NCBI RefSeq assembly: GCF_014196715.1
Contig: NZ_JACIEF010000003.1
Span: 959,874 to 1,023,873, forward strand
Length of the DNA stretch: 64,000 nt
Reading direction: 5' to 3'
Source: Pedobacter zeae
GTDB taxonomy: Bacteria; Bacteroidota; Bacteroidia; Sphingobacteriales; Sphingobacteriaceae
How positions within the stretch are numbered: the first letter of the stretch is position 1; every line of letters starts with the position of its first letter. The position numbers and the translations under genes are program-made. The notes under the pieces were generated by a model. That model had not been told where the DNA came from, searched no databases, and saw only the letters and a program-made list of their open reading frames with translations. Shown piece after piece: positions 1-7,694 of this stretch.

Positions 1-532
1 TGGACGGGATTTGGTTGCCATATTTGTTTTTTAACAACTGAAAGGCATCTTTAAGATCTAAAACCAGCTGACTTGTTTTGGCAATCACAATGTGGTGATG
101 TGGGAAAATGCTCAGTCTCCTGCCGGCAGCACCGCTGTTGCTTACCATAACACTTCCGTTACGCGCAATCAATGTTTCGCAGAGGGTAATGCCAACCTCT
201 GCCTGGTCAAAATCTTTATCGGTTTGGTAAAATGGAAATTCGTACTTATTTAAGAACTGCTGCAGCTCGGGCTCCCAACAGTAAATTTTACGCCACTTAA
301 ATTTATCGGCCAGCTGGAGCATATTTTCAAAAAAATCTATCCCATCCTCACAGAAGATAAAATTACCCGATACGGCAGTAAGCTGTTCAGCAAACAATAC
401 CTCTAACTCATCGGTGTTTTTTTTATACAATGCACTCTCTTCCAAATTAGGATAAGGGCTTTCGCGCTTTTCCAAAAGTGCTTTCCTTATCTTTTTTAGT
501 ATTTGCTCTTTCGCTGTCGTATTATCCTTCAT
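1..532 (-). CDS. LUD domain protein (LutC/YkgG-like), C-terminus beyond window
   Basis: Reading from the ATG at 532 (minus) gives 177 codons with no stop before the window edge, so the C-terminus is missing. The visible part has a charged helical N-terminus (MKDNTTAKEQILKKIRKALL) and a LUD-type core with the stretches VGITLCETLIARNGSVMV and RRLSIFPHHHIVIAKTSQLV, characteristic of the LutC/YkgG family. LUD proteins of the LutABC type take part in L-lactate oxidation, but single LUD genes next to ftsH, as here, have no assigned role, so lactate use is only a family-based guess. No LutA or LutB is visible. The start codon lies directly after the T-tract of the ftsH terminator, and a TACATTTG box (578-571, minus) probably drives it. 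Confidence 0.85.
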   Translation of the reverse strand, partial: MKDNTTAKEQILKKIRKALLEKRESPYPNLEESALYKKNTDELEVLFAEQLTAVSGNFIFCEDGIDFFENMLQLADKFKWRKIYCWEPELQQFLNKYEFPFYQTDKDFDQAEVGITLCETLIARNGSVMVSNSGAAGRRLSIFPHHHIVIAKTSQLVLDLKDAFQLLKNKYGNQIPS

Positions 533-535
533 TAT

Positions 536-571
536 AAAAAAAAGCTACCCCAATGATTAAACCAGGGTAGC
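536..571 (-). terminator. Intrinsic terminator of ftsH
   Basis: On the minus strand, GCTACCC (571-565) pairs with GGGTAGC (550-544) across a 14-nt loop and is followed by eight T residues (543-536). This is a standard Rho-independent terminator 25 bp after the ftsH stop codon, and it ends four bases before the LUD start codon. Confidence 0.8.
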
Positions 572-578
572 AAATGTA
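571..578 (-). promoter_or_regulatory. -7 promoter box for the LUD gene, nested at the ftsH terminator
   Basis: On the minus strand the bases 578-571 read TACATTTG, an exact match to the Bacteroidota -7 consensus TAnnTTTG. The expected transcription start, a few bases further on near 564, falls in the loop of the ftsH terminator hairpin, giving a leader of about 30 nt before the ATG at 532. No clear -33 TTTG is seen. Confidence 0.5.
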
Positions 579-596
579 ATAATAGAAATTATTTAT

Positions 597-2612
597 TTAT
601 GCTTCTACCGGAGTAATATGTCCGGGAGTTCCGCTTTCTGCTTGATTTTCGAATAAACGTTTACCAAAAATGACTTCTAAATCATCTTTAAATAAAACTT
701 CTTTTTCGATCAAAATATCAGCCAATTGAATCAACTTATCTTTGTTTTCTTCCAATAATTTGATCGCTCTCTGGTATTGGCCTTCAATTAATGCCGAAAT
801 TTCCTTATCGATGGTTAAAGCAGTGTCTTCTGAGTAAGGTTTTGAGAAATTATACTCATTCTGACCTGAAGAATCGTAATAAGTAATGTTACCTAATTTC
901 TCGTTCAAACCATAAATGGTAACCATTGCCCTGGCCTGTTTGTTTACTTTTTCTAAGTCACTTAAGGCACCTGTAGAAATGGTATCGAACATTACTTTTT
1001 CAGCTGCCCTACCGCCCATCGTTGCGCACATTTCATCGAGCATTTGATGAGGGCGAACAATTAAACGTTCTTCTGGTAAATACCAGGCCGCACCTAGGCT
1101 CTGTCCGCGTGGAACGATCGTGACCTTAACCAATGGCGCTGCATGTTCCAGCAACCAGCTTACTGTAGCATGACCGGCCTCGTGAATAGCGATAGCACGC
1201 TTTTCGCTTGGCGTAATGATTTTGTTTTTCTTTTCTAAACCACCAACAATACGGTCTACTGCATCTAAGAAATCTTGCTTATCAACCGCCGATTTATTCT
1301 TACGCGCTGCAATTAAGGCCGCTTCGTTACAAACATTTGCAATATCTGCACCTGAAAATCCAGGGGTTTGTTTGGCTAAAAATTCAGTATCAAGCTCTTC
1401 TGATTTTTTAAGCGGAGCAATGTGGACTTCGAAAATTTGTTTACGCTCTATAACATCCGGTAAGTCAACATAAATCTGTCTGTCGAACCTTCCGGCTCTT
1501 AATAATGCTTTATCTAAAACATCGGCGCGGTTGGTTGCAGCCAAAATGATCACGTGTGTATTGGTTCCGAAACCATCCATTTCAACCAAAAGCTGGTTTA
1601 AGGTGTTTTCGCGCTCATCATTTCCGCCCATCACACCATTTTTACCACGGGCACGGCCAATGGCATCAATCTCATCAATAAAGATGATACATGGTGATTT
1701 ATCTTTTGCCTGTTTAAATAAATCGCGCACACGTGATGCACCCACCCCAACAAACATTTCTACGAAATCAGATCCTGATAAAGAGAAAAAAGGAACCTGT
1801 GCTTCACCCGCAACGGCTTTGGCCAACAAGGTTTTACCAGTACCCGGCGAACCTACCAATAAGGCGCCTTTGGGGATTTTTCCACCCAGATCCGTATATT
1901 TTTTAGGGTTTTTAAGGAAATCAACAATTTCCATTACCTCTGTTTTGGCCTCTTCTAAGCCTGCAACATCATTAAAAGTAATGTTTACCTGGCTCTCTTT
2001 ATCAAATAAAGTGGCTTTTGATTTTCCGATGCTGAAAATCTGACCACCACCGCCAGCACCGCCGCCCATTCTGCGCATCATAAAGATCCAGAAACCGATT
2101 AAAAGCAATACGGGTAAAATAATGCTTAAAAACCAGCTTGCCAATGGATTGCTGCGGCTCGTTTTTTCTGCCAATACCCTCGGTTGGTTGGCAGGAAGGT
2201 CTTTTTGCGAATCGGCAAGTTGTTTATCAAGGCCATCCATAGTGCCGGCATTGAAAAATACAATCGGGCCATTGTTTGCATTTACATTAAAGGTGCTATT
2301 GCTTTTATATGCATTGTAGATGGGTTTTTTCAGGCTATCTTTTTTGATGTAAACCTCCACCCTTACTAAATCGTCTGATTTATAGGCAACAACTTTCTGA
2401 ACATCACCTTTAAGTAACATCTGTTGTTCAAACTTTTGGTAGGTAACTTCTTTACCTCCATCAGTAGTAAATAAAAACTGTGCTGCTATAATCGCAATGA
2501 TAATGGCCGCATAAACCCAGAAAATATTAAATTTTGATCCTTTCTGTGGTTTTTTCGGAATATTTGGAATTCTTTTTCCCTGTTTCTCGTTGGTATTTTG
2601 ATTGTCGTTCAT
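597..2612 (-). CDS. ftsH: ATP-dependent zinc metalloprotease FtsH
   Basis: Membrane-anchored AAA+ protease that extracts and degrades misfolded membrane and short-lived cytosolic proteins, acting as a hexamer. The 671 residues show an N-terminal TM helix (about 30-48), an extracytoplasmic domain, a second TM helix (about 158-178), a Gly-rich linker, Walker A GSPGTGKT (254-261), Walker B IIFIDEID (309-316), the second region of homology around 357-375, and the zinc-protease motif HEAGH (477-481). Length is normal for the family. It lies 31 bp downstream of rsfS on the same strand, so the two are probably co-transcribed; a terminator follows. Nothing essential is missing. Confidence 0.98.
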   Translation of the reverse strand: MNDNQNTNEKQGKRIPNIPKKPQKGSKFNIFWVYAAIIIAIIAAQFLFTTDGGKEVTYQKFEQQMLLKGDVQKVVAYKSDDLVRVEVYIKKDSLKKPIYNAYKSNSTFNVNANNGPIVFFNAGTMDGLDKQLADSQKDLPANQPRVLAEKTSRSNPLASWFLSIILPVLLLIGFWIFMMRRMGGGAGGGGQIFSIGKSKATLFDKESQVNITFNDVAGLEEAKTEVMEIVDFLKNPKKYTDLGGKIPKGALLVGSPGTGKTLLAKAVAGEAQVPFFSLSGSDFVEMFVGVGASRVRDLFKQAKDKSPCIIFIDEIDAIGRARGKNGVMGGNDERENTLNQLLVEMDGFGTNTHVIILAATNRADVLDKALLRAGRFDRQIYVDLPDVIERKQIFEVHIAPLKKSEELDTEFLAKQTPGFSGADIANVCNEAALIAARKNKSAVDKQDFLDAVDRIVGGLEKKNKIITPSEKRAIAIHEAGHATVSWLLEHAAPLVKVTIVPRGQSLGAAWYLPEERLIVRPHQMLDEMCATMGGRAAEKVMFDTISTGALSDLEKVNKQARAMVTIYGLNEKLGNITYYDSSGQNEYNFSKPYSEDTALTIDKEISALIEGQYQRAIKLLEENKDKLIQLADILIEKEVLFKDDLEVIFGKRLFENQAESGTPGHITPVEA

Positions 2613-2643
2613 TTGTCTTTGTCAAAAAAATTGGTGCTAAGGG

Positions 2644-3018
2644 TTATGCGCTTTGATAATTTGTGCTTTCTGCATCCCCCCAAAGTTCTTCTATGCCATA
2701 AAAGTGGCGCTTTTCGGTTTTAAAAATGTGCACAACCACATCAAAATAATCAAGAATAATCCAGTCTGCTGATTCAAAACCTTCTTTATGCCGTGGATCG
2801 GCCTGGGTGGCCTTATATATTTCTTTTTCTACACTATCAGCAATAGCTTTTACCTGCGTAGCAGAGTTGGCGCTCGCAATAATAAAATAATCCGCTACTG
2901 AAGTATGAATATTTCTTAGATCTAACCGCACAATATCTTCTCCTTTTTTTTCTTGTATGCCATGTACGGCCAATTCAGAAAGGTATGTAGAAAGGGCTAC
3001 TATTTTCTTTTTTACCAT
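2644..3018 (-). CDS. rsfS: Ribosomal silencing factor RsfS
   Basis: RsfS (YbeB/Iojap family) binds ribosomal protein uL14 and blocks subunit joining, silencing translation in starvation. The 124-residue protein has the family core DYFIIASA (43-50), WIILDYFDVVVHIF (86-99) and the YGIEELWGDA end (107-116), and it is of family length. It is transcribed divergently from birA across 44 bp and precedes ftsH with a 31-bp gap, which suggests an rsfS-ftsH operon. In many non-Bacteroidota genomes rsfS sits beside nadD instead. Confidence 0.96.
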   Translation of the reverse strand: MVKKKIVALSTYLSELAVHGIQEKKGEDIVRLDLRNIHTSVADYFIIASANSATQVKAIADSVEKEIYKATQADPRHKEGFESADWIILDYFDVVVHIFKTEKRHFYGIEELWGDAESTNYQSA

Positions 3019-3028
3019 TAAAATGCTT

Positions 3029-3036
3029 TAATTTTG
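3029..3036 (+). promoter_or_regulatory. -7 promoter box of birA
   Basis: TAATTTTG at 3029-3036 matches TAnnTTTG exactly and lies 26 bp before the TTG start of birA, within the 44-bp gap between rsfS and birA. The predicted leader is about 20 nt. Confidence 0.5.
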
Positions 3037-3062
3037 GAATTAAAATAATATAAATTCAACAC

Positions 3063-3839
3063 TTGCAAAATAACACTTTTTCGACACTATTTGTTGGTCA
3101 AAATTTAATCAAATTAAAAGAAGTTGATTCTACCAATAACTTTTTAAAAGATTTGGTGTCAAAATCCGAGCCATTAGCCGAAGGTACTGTAATTATGGCA
3201 GATAATCAGTTTGCAGGCCGCGGACAGCAAGAAAACGTTTGGCAAACCCAGGCGGGTAAAAACATCAGTACCAGTATTTATTTAAAACCATCTTTCCTGC
3301 CCTTAAATAAACAGTTTTACCTTAATATAGCGGTTAGTTTGGCTGTAAGCGATGCTTTAACCTGTTTTGTAAGCGAGGGTATAAAAGTAAAATGGCCTAA
3401 CGATATATATTATGGGCAAAAGAAACTGGGGGGCATACTGATTGAAAATATACTGACAGGTACCACGATTAAATCATCGGTAATTGGCATTGGTTTAAAT
3501 ATAAATCAATCAGAATTTTCAGAAAATATCCGTGAACGTGCCACTTCGGTCATTCAAATTTTACAAAAAAATGTTCCTTTACTGGATATTATGAAGAAAA
3601 TATTCCTGTTTATGGAAAAATACTACTTAATTTTGAGAGCAGGGAATTATCATATTTTACAAAATGATTACCTTGCAAGACTATACAACTATCAGGTTTC
3701 TGCGTTATATAAACATAATGGAGAGATTTTTGAAGGTCTGATTACAGGAGTTGAAGATGGCGGGAGGTTAGCTGTTGATACCAAAGATGGCTTAAAGAGC
3801 TTTAACTTTAAAGAAATAGAATTTATACACACAAAATAA
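3063..3839 (+). CDS. birA: Biotin--[acetyl-CoA-carboxylase] ligase
   Basis: Attaches biotin to the carrier domain of acetyl-CoA carboxylase and other carboxylases. The 258-residue protein carries the catalytic-domain motifs GRGQ (52-55, biotinyl-AMP binding loop), KWPND (110-114), GGILIE (123-128) and GIGLNIN (142-148), then a small C-terminal SH3-like domain. There is no N-terminal helix-turn-helix, so this is a group I ligase with no repressor function. The start is a TTG; no in-frame ATG precedes the first motifs, and the sequence after TTG aligns with the family N-terminus. The next gene starts 6 bp after the stop, so the two are likely co-transcribed. Confidence 0.95.
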   Translation: MQNNTFSTLFVGQNLIKLKEVDSTNNFLKDLVSKSEPLAEGTVIMADNQFAGRGQQENVWQTQAGKNISTSIYLKPSFLPLNKQFYLNIAVSLAVSDALTCFVSEGIKVKWPNDIYYGQKKLGGILIENILTGTTIKSSVIGIGLNINQSEFSENIRERATSVIQILQKNVPLLDIMKKIFLFMEKYYLILRAGNYHILQNDYLARLYNYQVSALYKHNGEIFEGLITGVEDGGRLAVDTKDGLKSFNFKEIEFIHTK

Positions 3840-3845
3840 ACACGA

Positions 3846-4295
3846 ATGAAAAAAATCACCTTAGTGCTTTCGATGGTACTTTTTACCATTGCCGGCGCAT
3901 TTGCTCAGATCGAAAAGCCGGTAACATGGGCTTACTCAGCAAAAAAAACAAGTAAAACAGAAGCGGTAATCTATTTAAAAGCGACAATTGATGACAGATG
4001 GCACATCTACTCGCAAAATGTTAAAGACGGCGGGCCTGTAAAAACCACCTTTACATTTGCTCCGTCTAAAGATTTTAGTCTTGTTGGCAAAACCATCGAG
4101 CCTAAGGCCATTGTTAAGTACGAAAGCACCTTTAAAATGAACGTAAGTTACTTTGAAAAAGCAGTTATTTTTCAACAAAAAATAAAATTAAACAAAGGTA
4201 CTACTGTGGTTAAAGGTAAAGTAGAGTTTATGGTTTGTAACGATAAACAATGTCTTCCTCCTGAAGAAGTTGAATTCAGCGTACCCGTTAAATAG
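3846..4295 (+). CDS. Exported DsbD N-terminal-domain protein (thiol-disulfide)
   Basis: A 149-residue secreted protein with a signal peptide (residues 1-20, ending AFA-Q) and one DsbD-alpha-like immunoglobulin-fold domain. The family signature is the C-terminal CNDKQCLPP motif, whose two cysteines (131 and 136) would accept electrons from the DsbD membrane domain and pass them to periplasmic partners. The separate DsbD-type membrane/thioredoxin gene starts 145 bp downstream, so two of the three DsbD parts are split across neighbouring genes. A strong terminator lies between them, implying separate transcription control. Function is inferred from domain and context. Confidence 0.88.
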   Translation: MKKITLVLSMVLFTIAGAFAQIEKPVTWAYSAKKTSKTEAVIYLKATIDDRWHIYSQNVKDGGPVKTTFTFAPSKDFSLVGKTIEPKAIVKYESTFKMNVSYFEKAVIFQQKIKLNKGTTVVKGKVEFMVCNDKQCLPPEEVEFSVPVK

Positions 4296-4312
4296 TTGAG
4301 CTCAAAATATTT

Positions 4313-4348
4313 AGAAACAGTCCCGAATTTTCGGGACTGTTTCTTTTT
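4313..4348 (+). terminator. Intrinsic terminator after the DsbD-alpha gene
   Basis: AGAAACAGTCCCGA (4313-4326) pairs with TCGGGACTGTTTCT (4331-4344) around a 4-nt loop, and the 3' arm runs into a T-tract ending at 4348. It lies 18 bp after the stop codon of the preceding gene. Confidence 0.85.
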
Positions 4349-4440
4349 AAAGTAAAATCTATTCCGTATACAGGTTTATGGAGAGCCATTTATAAAATTA
4401 TGCTTAATTTCACGGGCTCAAACACACACATAATACACAA

Positions 4441-6135
4441 ATGAAAAAGGTTTTATTATTGTTACTAATGGCCGGCTTGTTTATCGCATTGCCAGCGGTT
4501 AAAAGTTTCGCCGCCGTAACACAAGATACTACAGCAACCGCTCCTCCCGATGATATTGTTTTTACTGAAGTAGGTTCAGCACAGGATAGTGCAGCCAATA
4601 GCCAGGTAAAAACTGAAAAAGACACCCTCAAAAAGGATACAGCCAAAGTTGAAAAGGCTACCATAGGGGGTAAAGATGCTCCCAAACAATCACTTTGGGT
4701 AACTTTTGGCTTAGGTTTATTGGCCGGTATTGCCGCTTTTTTTCTTCCATGTATTTTCCCGATGGTGCCACTTACTGTTGGTTTTTTTACCAAAAGGGCC
4801 GAAAGCAGGGCAAAAGGAATCAGAAGTGCCATTATTTATGGTTTATCGATCATTGTCATTTATGTTGGATTAGGCGTTATTATAACCTTGATTTGGGGTG
4901 CCAGTGCATTAAATGAAATATCGACTGACGGATTTTTTAATATTTTTATCTTTCTTATTCTGGTCGTTTTCGGCGTATCCTTCTTAGGGGCTTTCGAAAT
5001 TACCCTGCCGAGTTCATTTGTAAACAAACTCGATGCAAAATCAGATGCCAAAGGCTTAAGCGGAATCTTTTTTATGGCCGCAACTTTAGCCGTTGTTTCT
5101 TTCTCTTGCACAGGTCCGCTTATTGGAACCTCTTTGGTGGCTATTAATACCGATCTTTTAACCCCTATTGTGGTCATGTTTGGCTTTTCGCTGTCGTTGG
5201 CCTTAATTTTTACCATGTTTGCCATTTTCCCAAGTTTGATGACGGGTTTGCCAAAATCCGGAGGGTGGTTAAACTCGATTAAAGTTTTCCTGGGCTTCCT
5301 GGAACTGGGTTTATCTTTAAAATTCCTTTCAACGGCAGATCTGGCTTATCATTGGGGAATATTAGACCGTGAGGTATTTTTGGCCATCTGGATTGTACTT
5401 GCCATAATTCTGGGTGTTTATTTACTGGGGAAAATCAAATTCTCTCATGATAGCGATCTTCCTTATGTTTCTGTACCCAGGTTATTTGTTGCTACTGCAA
5501 CTTTTGTATTTGCGGTTTATTTAATTCCGGGCCTGTGGGGAGCGCCTTTGAAAGCAGTTAGTGCGCTGGTTCCTCCGCTTTCTACGCAGGATTTTGTTAT
5601 CGGCCAGGATAATGGTGGTGGTTCAAACCAAACTGCAGCAGCTAATCATGCTAAACGTAAATATTCTGAATTTCTACATATTCCACATCATATTGATGGT
5701 TTCTTCGATTATGAGGAAGCTTTAGCCTATGCGAGGGAAGTAAAAAAACCGTTATTCCTTGATTTTACCGGGCATGGCTGTGTAAATTGCCGCGAAATGG
5801 AAGCCCGTGTTTGGTCTGACCCCAGAGTGCTTAAAAAATTAAAAGAGGATTATATTGTGGTATCGCTTTATACCGATGACAAAACAGATCTTCCCGAAGC
5901 GGAAAAATTTGATTCGAAAATTTTGGGCACCAAAGTAAATACGGTTGGTAAAAAGTTTAAACATTTACAGGCTGAAAGATTTAATACCATTTCGCAGCCA
6001 TATTATGTACTTTTGGGTACCGATGAGAAAGAATTAGTTTCACCCCCTATCGGAGTAGAATTTAATATAGACAAATATTTGCAATATCTGGACAAAGGAT
6101 TATCGGAATTTGCCAAGAAACAAACAAATGAATAA
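4441..6135 (+). CDS. DsbD-type cytochrome c biogenesis / thiol:disulfide reductase
   Basis: Transfers reducing power from cytosolic thioredoxin across the inner membrane to periplasmic thiols. The 564-residue protein has a signal peptide (1-24), a charged linker, a polytopic CcdA/DsbD-beta domain (about 85-375) with the redox cysteines in FLPCIFPMVP (Cys104) and SFSCTGP (Cys223), and a C-terminal thioredoxin fold with GHGCVNC (Cys447, Cys450). It lacks the alpha domain, which is supplied by the upstream gene. Its stop overlaps the pfkA start by 8 bp, so it is translationally linked to a glycolytic gene, probably for reasons of genome packing only. Confidence 0.93.
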   Translation: MKKVLLLLLMAGLFIALPAVKSFAAVTQDTTATAPPDDIVFTEVGSAQDSAANSQVKTEKDTLKKDTAKVEKATIGGKDAPKQSLWVTFGLGLLAGIAAFFLPCIFPMVPLTVGFFTKRAESRAKGIRSAIIYGLSIIVIYVGLGVIITLIWGASALNEISTDGFFNIFIFLILVVFGVSFLGAFEITLPSSFVNKLDAKSDAKGLSGIFFMAATLAVVSFSCTGPLIGTSLVAINTDLLTPIVVMFGFSLSLALIFTMFAIFPSLMTGLPKSGGWLNSIKVFLGFLELGLSLKFLSTADLAYHWGILDREVFLAIWIVLAIILGVYLLGKIKFSHDSDLPYVSVPRLFVATATFVFAVYLIPGLWGAPLKAVSALVPPLSTQDFVIGQDNGGGSNQTAAANHAKRKYSEFLHIPHHIDGFFDYEEALAYAREVKKPLFLDFTGHGCVNCREMEARVWSDPRVLKKLKEDYIVVSLYTDDKTDLPEAEKFDSKILGTKVNTVGKKFKHLQAERFNTISQPYYVLLGTDEKELVSPPIGVEFNIDKYLQYLDKGLSEFAKKQTNE

Positions 6136-7111
6136 GATCAAGAATATTGGCGTTTTAACCTCTGGTGGAGATTCGCCAGGCATGAACGCCGCCATTAGGG
6201 CTGTAGTTAGAGGCTCTATTTATTATAACATTGAGGTAACCGGTTACATCCGGGGCTATGAAGGGCTGATCAACAATGATTTTATCCCCATGGACCGGAA
6301 ATCTGTGGCCAACATCATTCAGCGCGGGGGTACTATTTTAAAAACAGCACGAAGTGAAGCTTTTAGAACCGTTGAAGGCAGGAAGAAAGCGTATGAAAAC
6401 CTGAAAGCTAAAGAAATTGATGCTTTAATAGTAATCGGTGGAGACGGAACGTTTACGGGAGCCAATATTTTTTCTAAAGAATTCGATTTCCCGATTATAG
6501 GTTTACCCGGAACAATAGATAACGATTTAGCGGGTACCGATTTTACCATTGGTTATGACTCTGCCATTAATACGGTTATCGATGCTGTAGACAGGATCAG
6601 GGATACTGCCGAATCGCACGACAGGCTTTTTATTGTAGAGGTAATGGGCCGTGATTCGGGATTAATTGCTTTAAGAAGCGGAATTGGTGCCGGGGCTGAA
6701 GCCATCATGATTCCGGAGGCGAATATGAATGCTGATGATGTTTTGCATAAATTAGAGCACAGCCGTAAAGACAAGTCTTCGAAAATTATTATCGTTGCCG
6801 AAGGTGACGATACCGGGGGTGCATTTAAAGTAGGCGAAATTTTGCAGGAAAAATATCCACACTATGATACAAAGGTTTCAGTTCTGGGCCATATTCAGCG
6901 GGGAGGTAAACCTACCTGTATGGACCGTGTATTGGCCAGCCGTTTGGGTGTTGCAGCCGTAGAAGGTTTAATTAGCGGGGAAAGCGGCGTAATGGTAGGA
7001 CAGGTAAACCGGGAAATTATTTTTACCCCCTTCGATCATGCTATTAAACACATTAACGCAGAAAAAGTAAGCACCAAATGGCTTAAACTAATCGATATAC
7101 TTTCGTTTTAA
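6128..7111 (+). CDS. pfkA: ATP-dependent 6-phosphofructokinase
   Basis: Phosphorylates fructose 6-phosphate in glycolysis. From the ATG at 6128 the protein has 327 residues with GGDSPGMN (13-20), GGDGT (104-108) and PGTIDND (127-133), which holds the catalytic Asp131. A glycine rather than aspartate after GGD marks the ATP-using, not pyrophosphate-using, type. I chose ATG 6128 over the in-frame TTG at 6110 because the family N-terminus begins at MNKIKNIGVLTSGGD and the TTG would add six unrelated residues. The ATG lies inside the end of the dsbD-like gene (8-bp overlap). A terminator follows. Confidence 0.97.
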   Translation: MNKIKNIGVLTSGGDSPGMNAAIRAVVRGSIYYNIEVTGYIRGYEGLINNDFIPMDRKSVANIIQRGGTILKTARSEAFRTVEGRKKAYENLKAKEIDALIVIGGDGTFTGANIFSKEFDFPIIGLPGTIDNDLAGTDFTIGYDSAINTVIDAVDRIRDTAESHDRLFIVEVMGRDSGLIALRSGIGAGAEAIMIPEANMNADDVLHKLEHSRKDKSSKIIIVAEGDDTGGAFKVGEILQEKYPHYDTKVSVLGHIQRGGKPTCMDRVLASRLGVAAVEGLISGESGVMVGQVNREIIFTPFDHAIKHINAEKVSTKWLKLIDILSF

Positions 7112-7132
7112 AACGAAAACAGGATATAAAAA

Positions 7133-7173
7133 GAAAAGTCTTTCCCGCACCGGAAAGACTTTCTTGTTTTTGC
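7133..7173. terminator. Bidirectional terminator between pfkA and the YbjQ gene
   Basis: AAAGTCTTTCC (7135-7145) pairs with GGAAAGACTTT (7152-7162) over a 6-nt loop, with T-rich sequence on the plus side and an A-rich flank that becomes a T-run on the minus side. It sits between convergent genes. Confidence 0.8.
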
Positions 7174-7197
7174 TTAGTGTTCGCAATAAGCAATTTC

Positions 7198-7521
7198 TTA
7201 GTCTTCTAAAATTACCGCAGTACCATTGGCACTTACCATGAGCATGCTGCCACCGCTACCAACGGTTTCATAGTCCAGATCTACACCAACAATTGCATTG
7301 GCACCTAAAGCGGCTGCGTATTGTTGCATCTCATTAACGGCGGTATCTTTTCCTTCGCGTAAAACACGTTCATAAGAACTGGATCTGCCCCCTACAATAT
7401 CGGTTATACCTGCAAATAAATCTTTAAAAATATTTGCGCCAATAATTGTTTCTCCGGTAACCAGACCAATATATTTTACAATTTTTCTGCCCTCAACTGT
7501 AGGCGTTGTGGTTACTAACAT
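7198..7521 (-). CDS. YbjQ family (DUF74) putative heavy-metal-binding protein
   Basis: A 107-residue protein matching the YbjQ/DUF74 family, small soluble proteins that form ring-like pentamers and whose function is not established. Family features seen are the start MLVTTTPTVEGRKI, the middle segment RSSSYERVLREGKDTAVNEM, and the C-terminal GANAIVGVDLDYETVG followed by a VSANGTAVIL strand. Length is normal. It stands alone, convergent with pfkA and divergent from the VIT gene. The heavy-metal label comes from the family name and is not proven by any residue seen here. Confidence 0.92.
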   Translation of the reverse strand: MLVTTTPTVEGRKIVKYIGLVTGETIIGANIFKDLFAGITDIVGGRSSSYERVLREGKDTAVNEMQQYAAALGANAIVGVDLDYETVGSGGSMLMVSANGTAVILED

Positions 7522-7694
7522 CGTTTCAGTTTTTATAATTAGAACTCATTTTCTGAAAAATGTTACATTTTCCGAACAGCTTTTTTAAAGTTTCTAAAGT
7601 GGTTTTGCGGTACCAACTCCTCCAGGGCTAGCGCCCTAAAAAATAAATTTATGAAATCGACAATGCTTTTGCATCACTATTAAAAATCATTGTT

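Noticed and set aside
1216..2043. Plus-strand open frames inside ftsH
   Set aside because: They are antisense shadows of a fully conserved gene and do not look like protein families.
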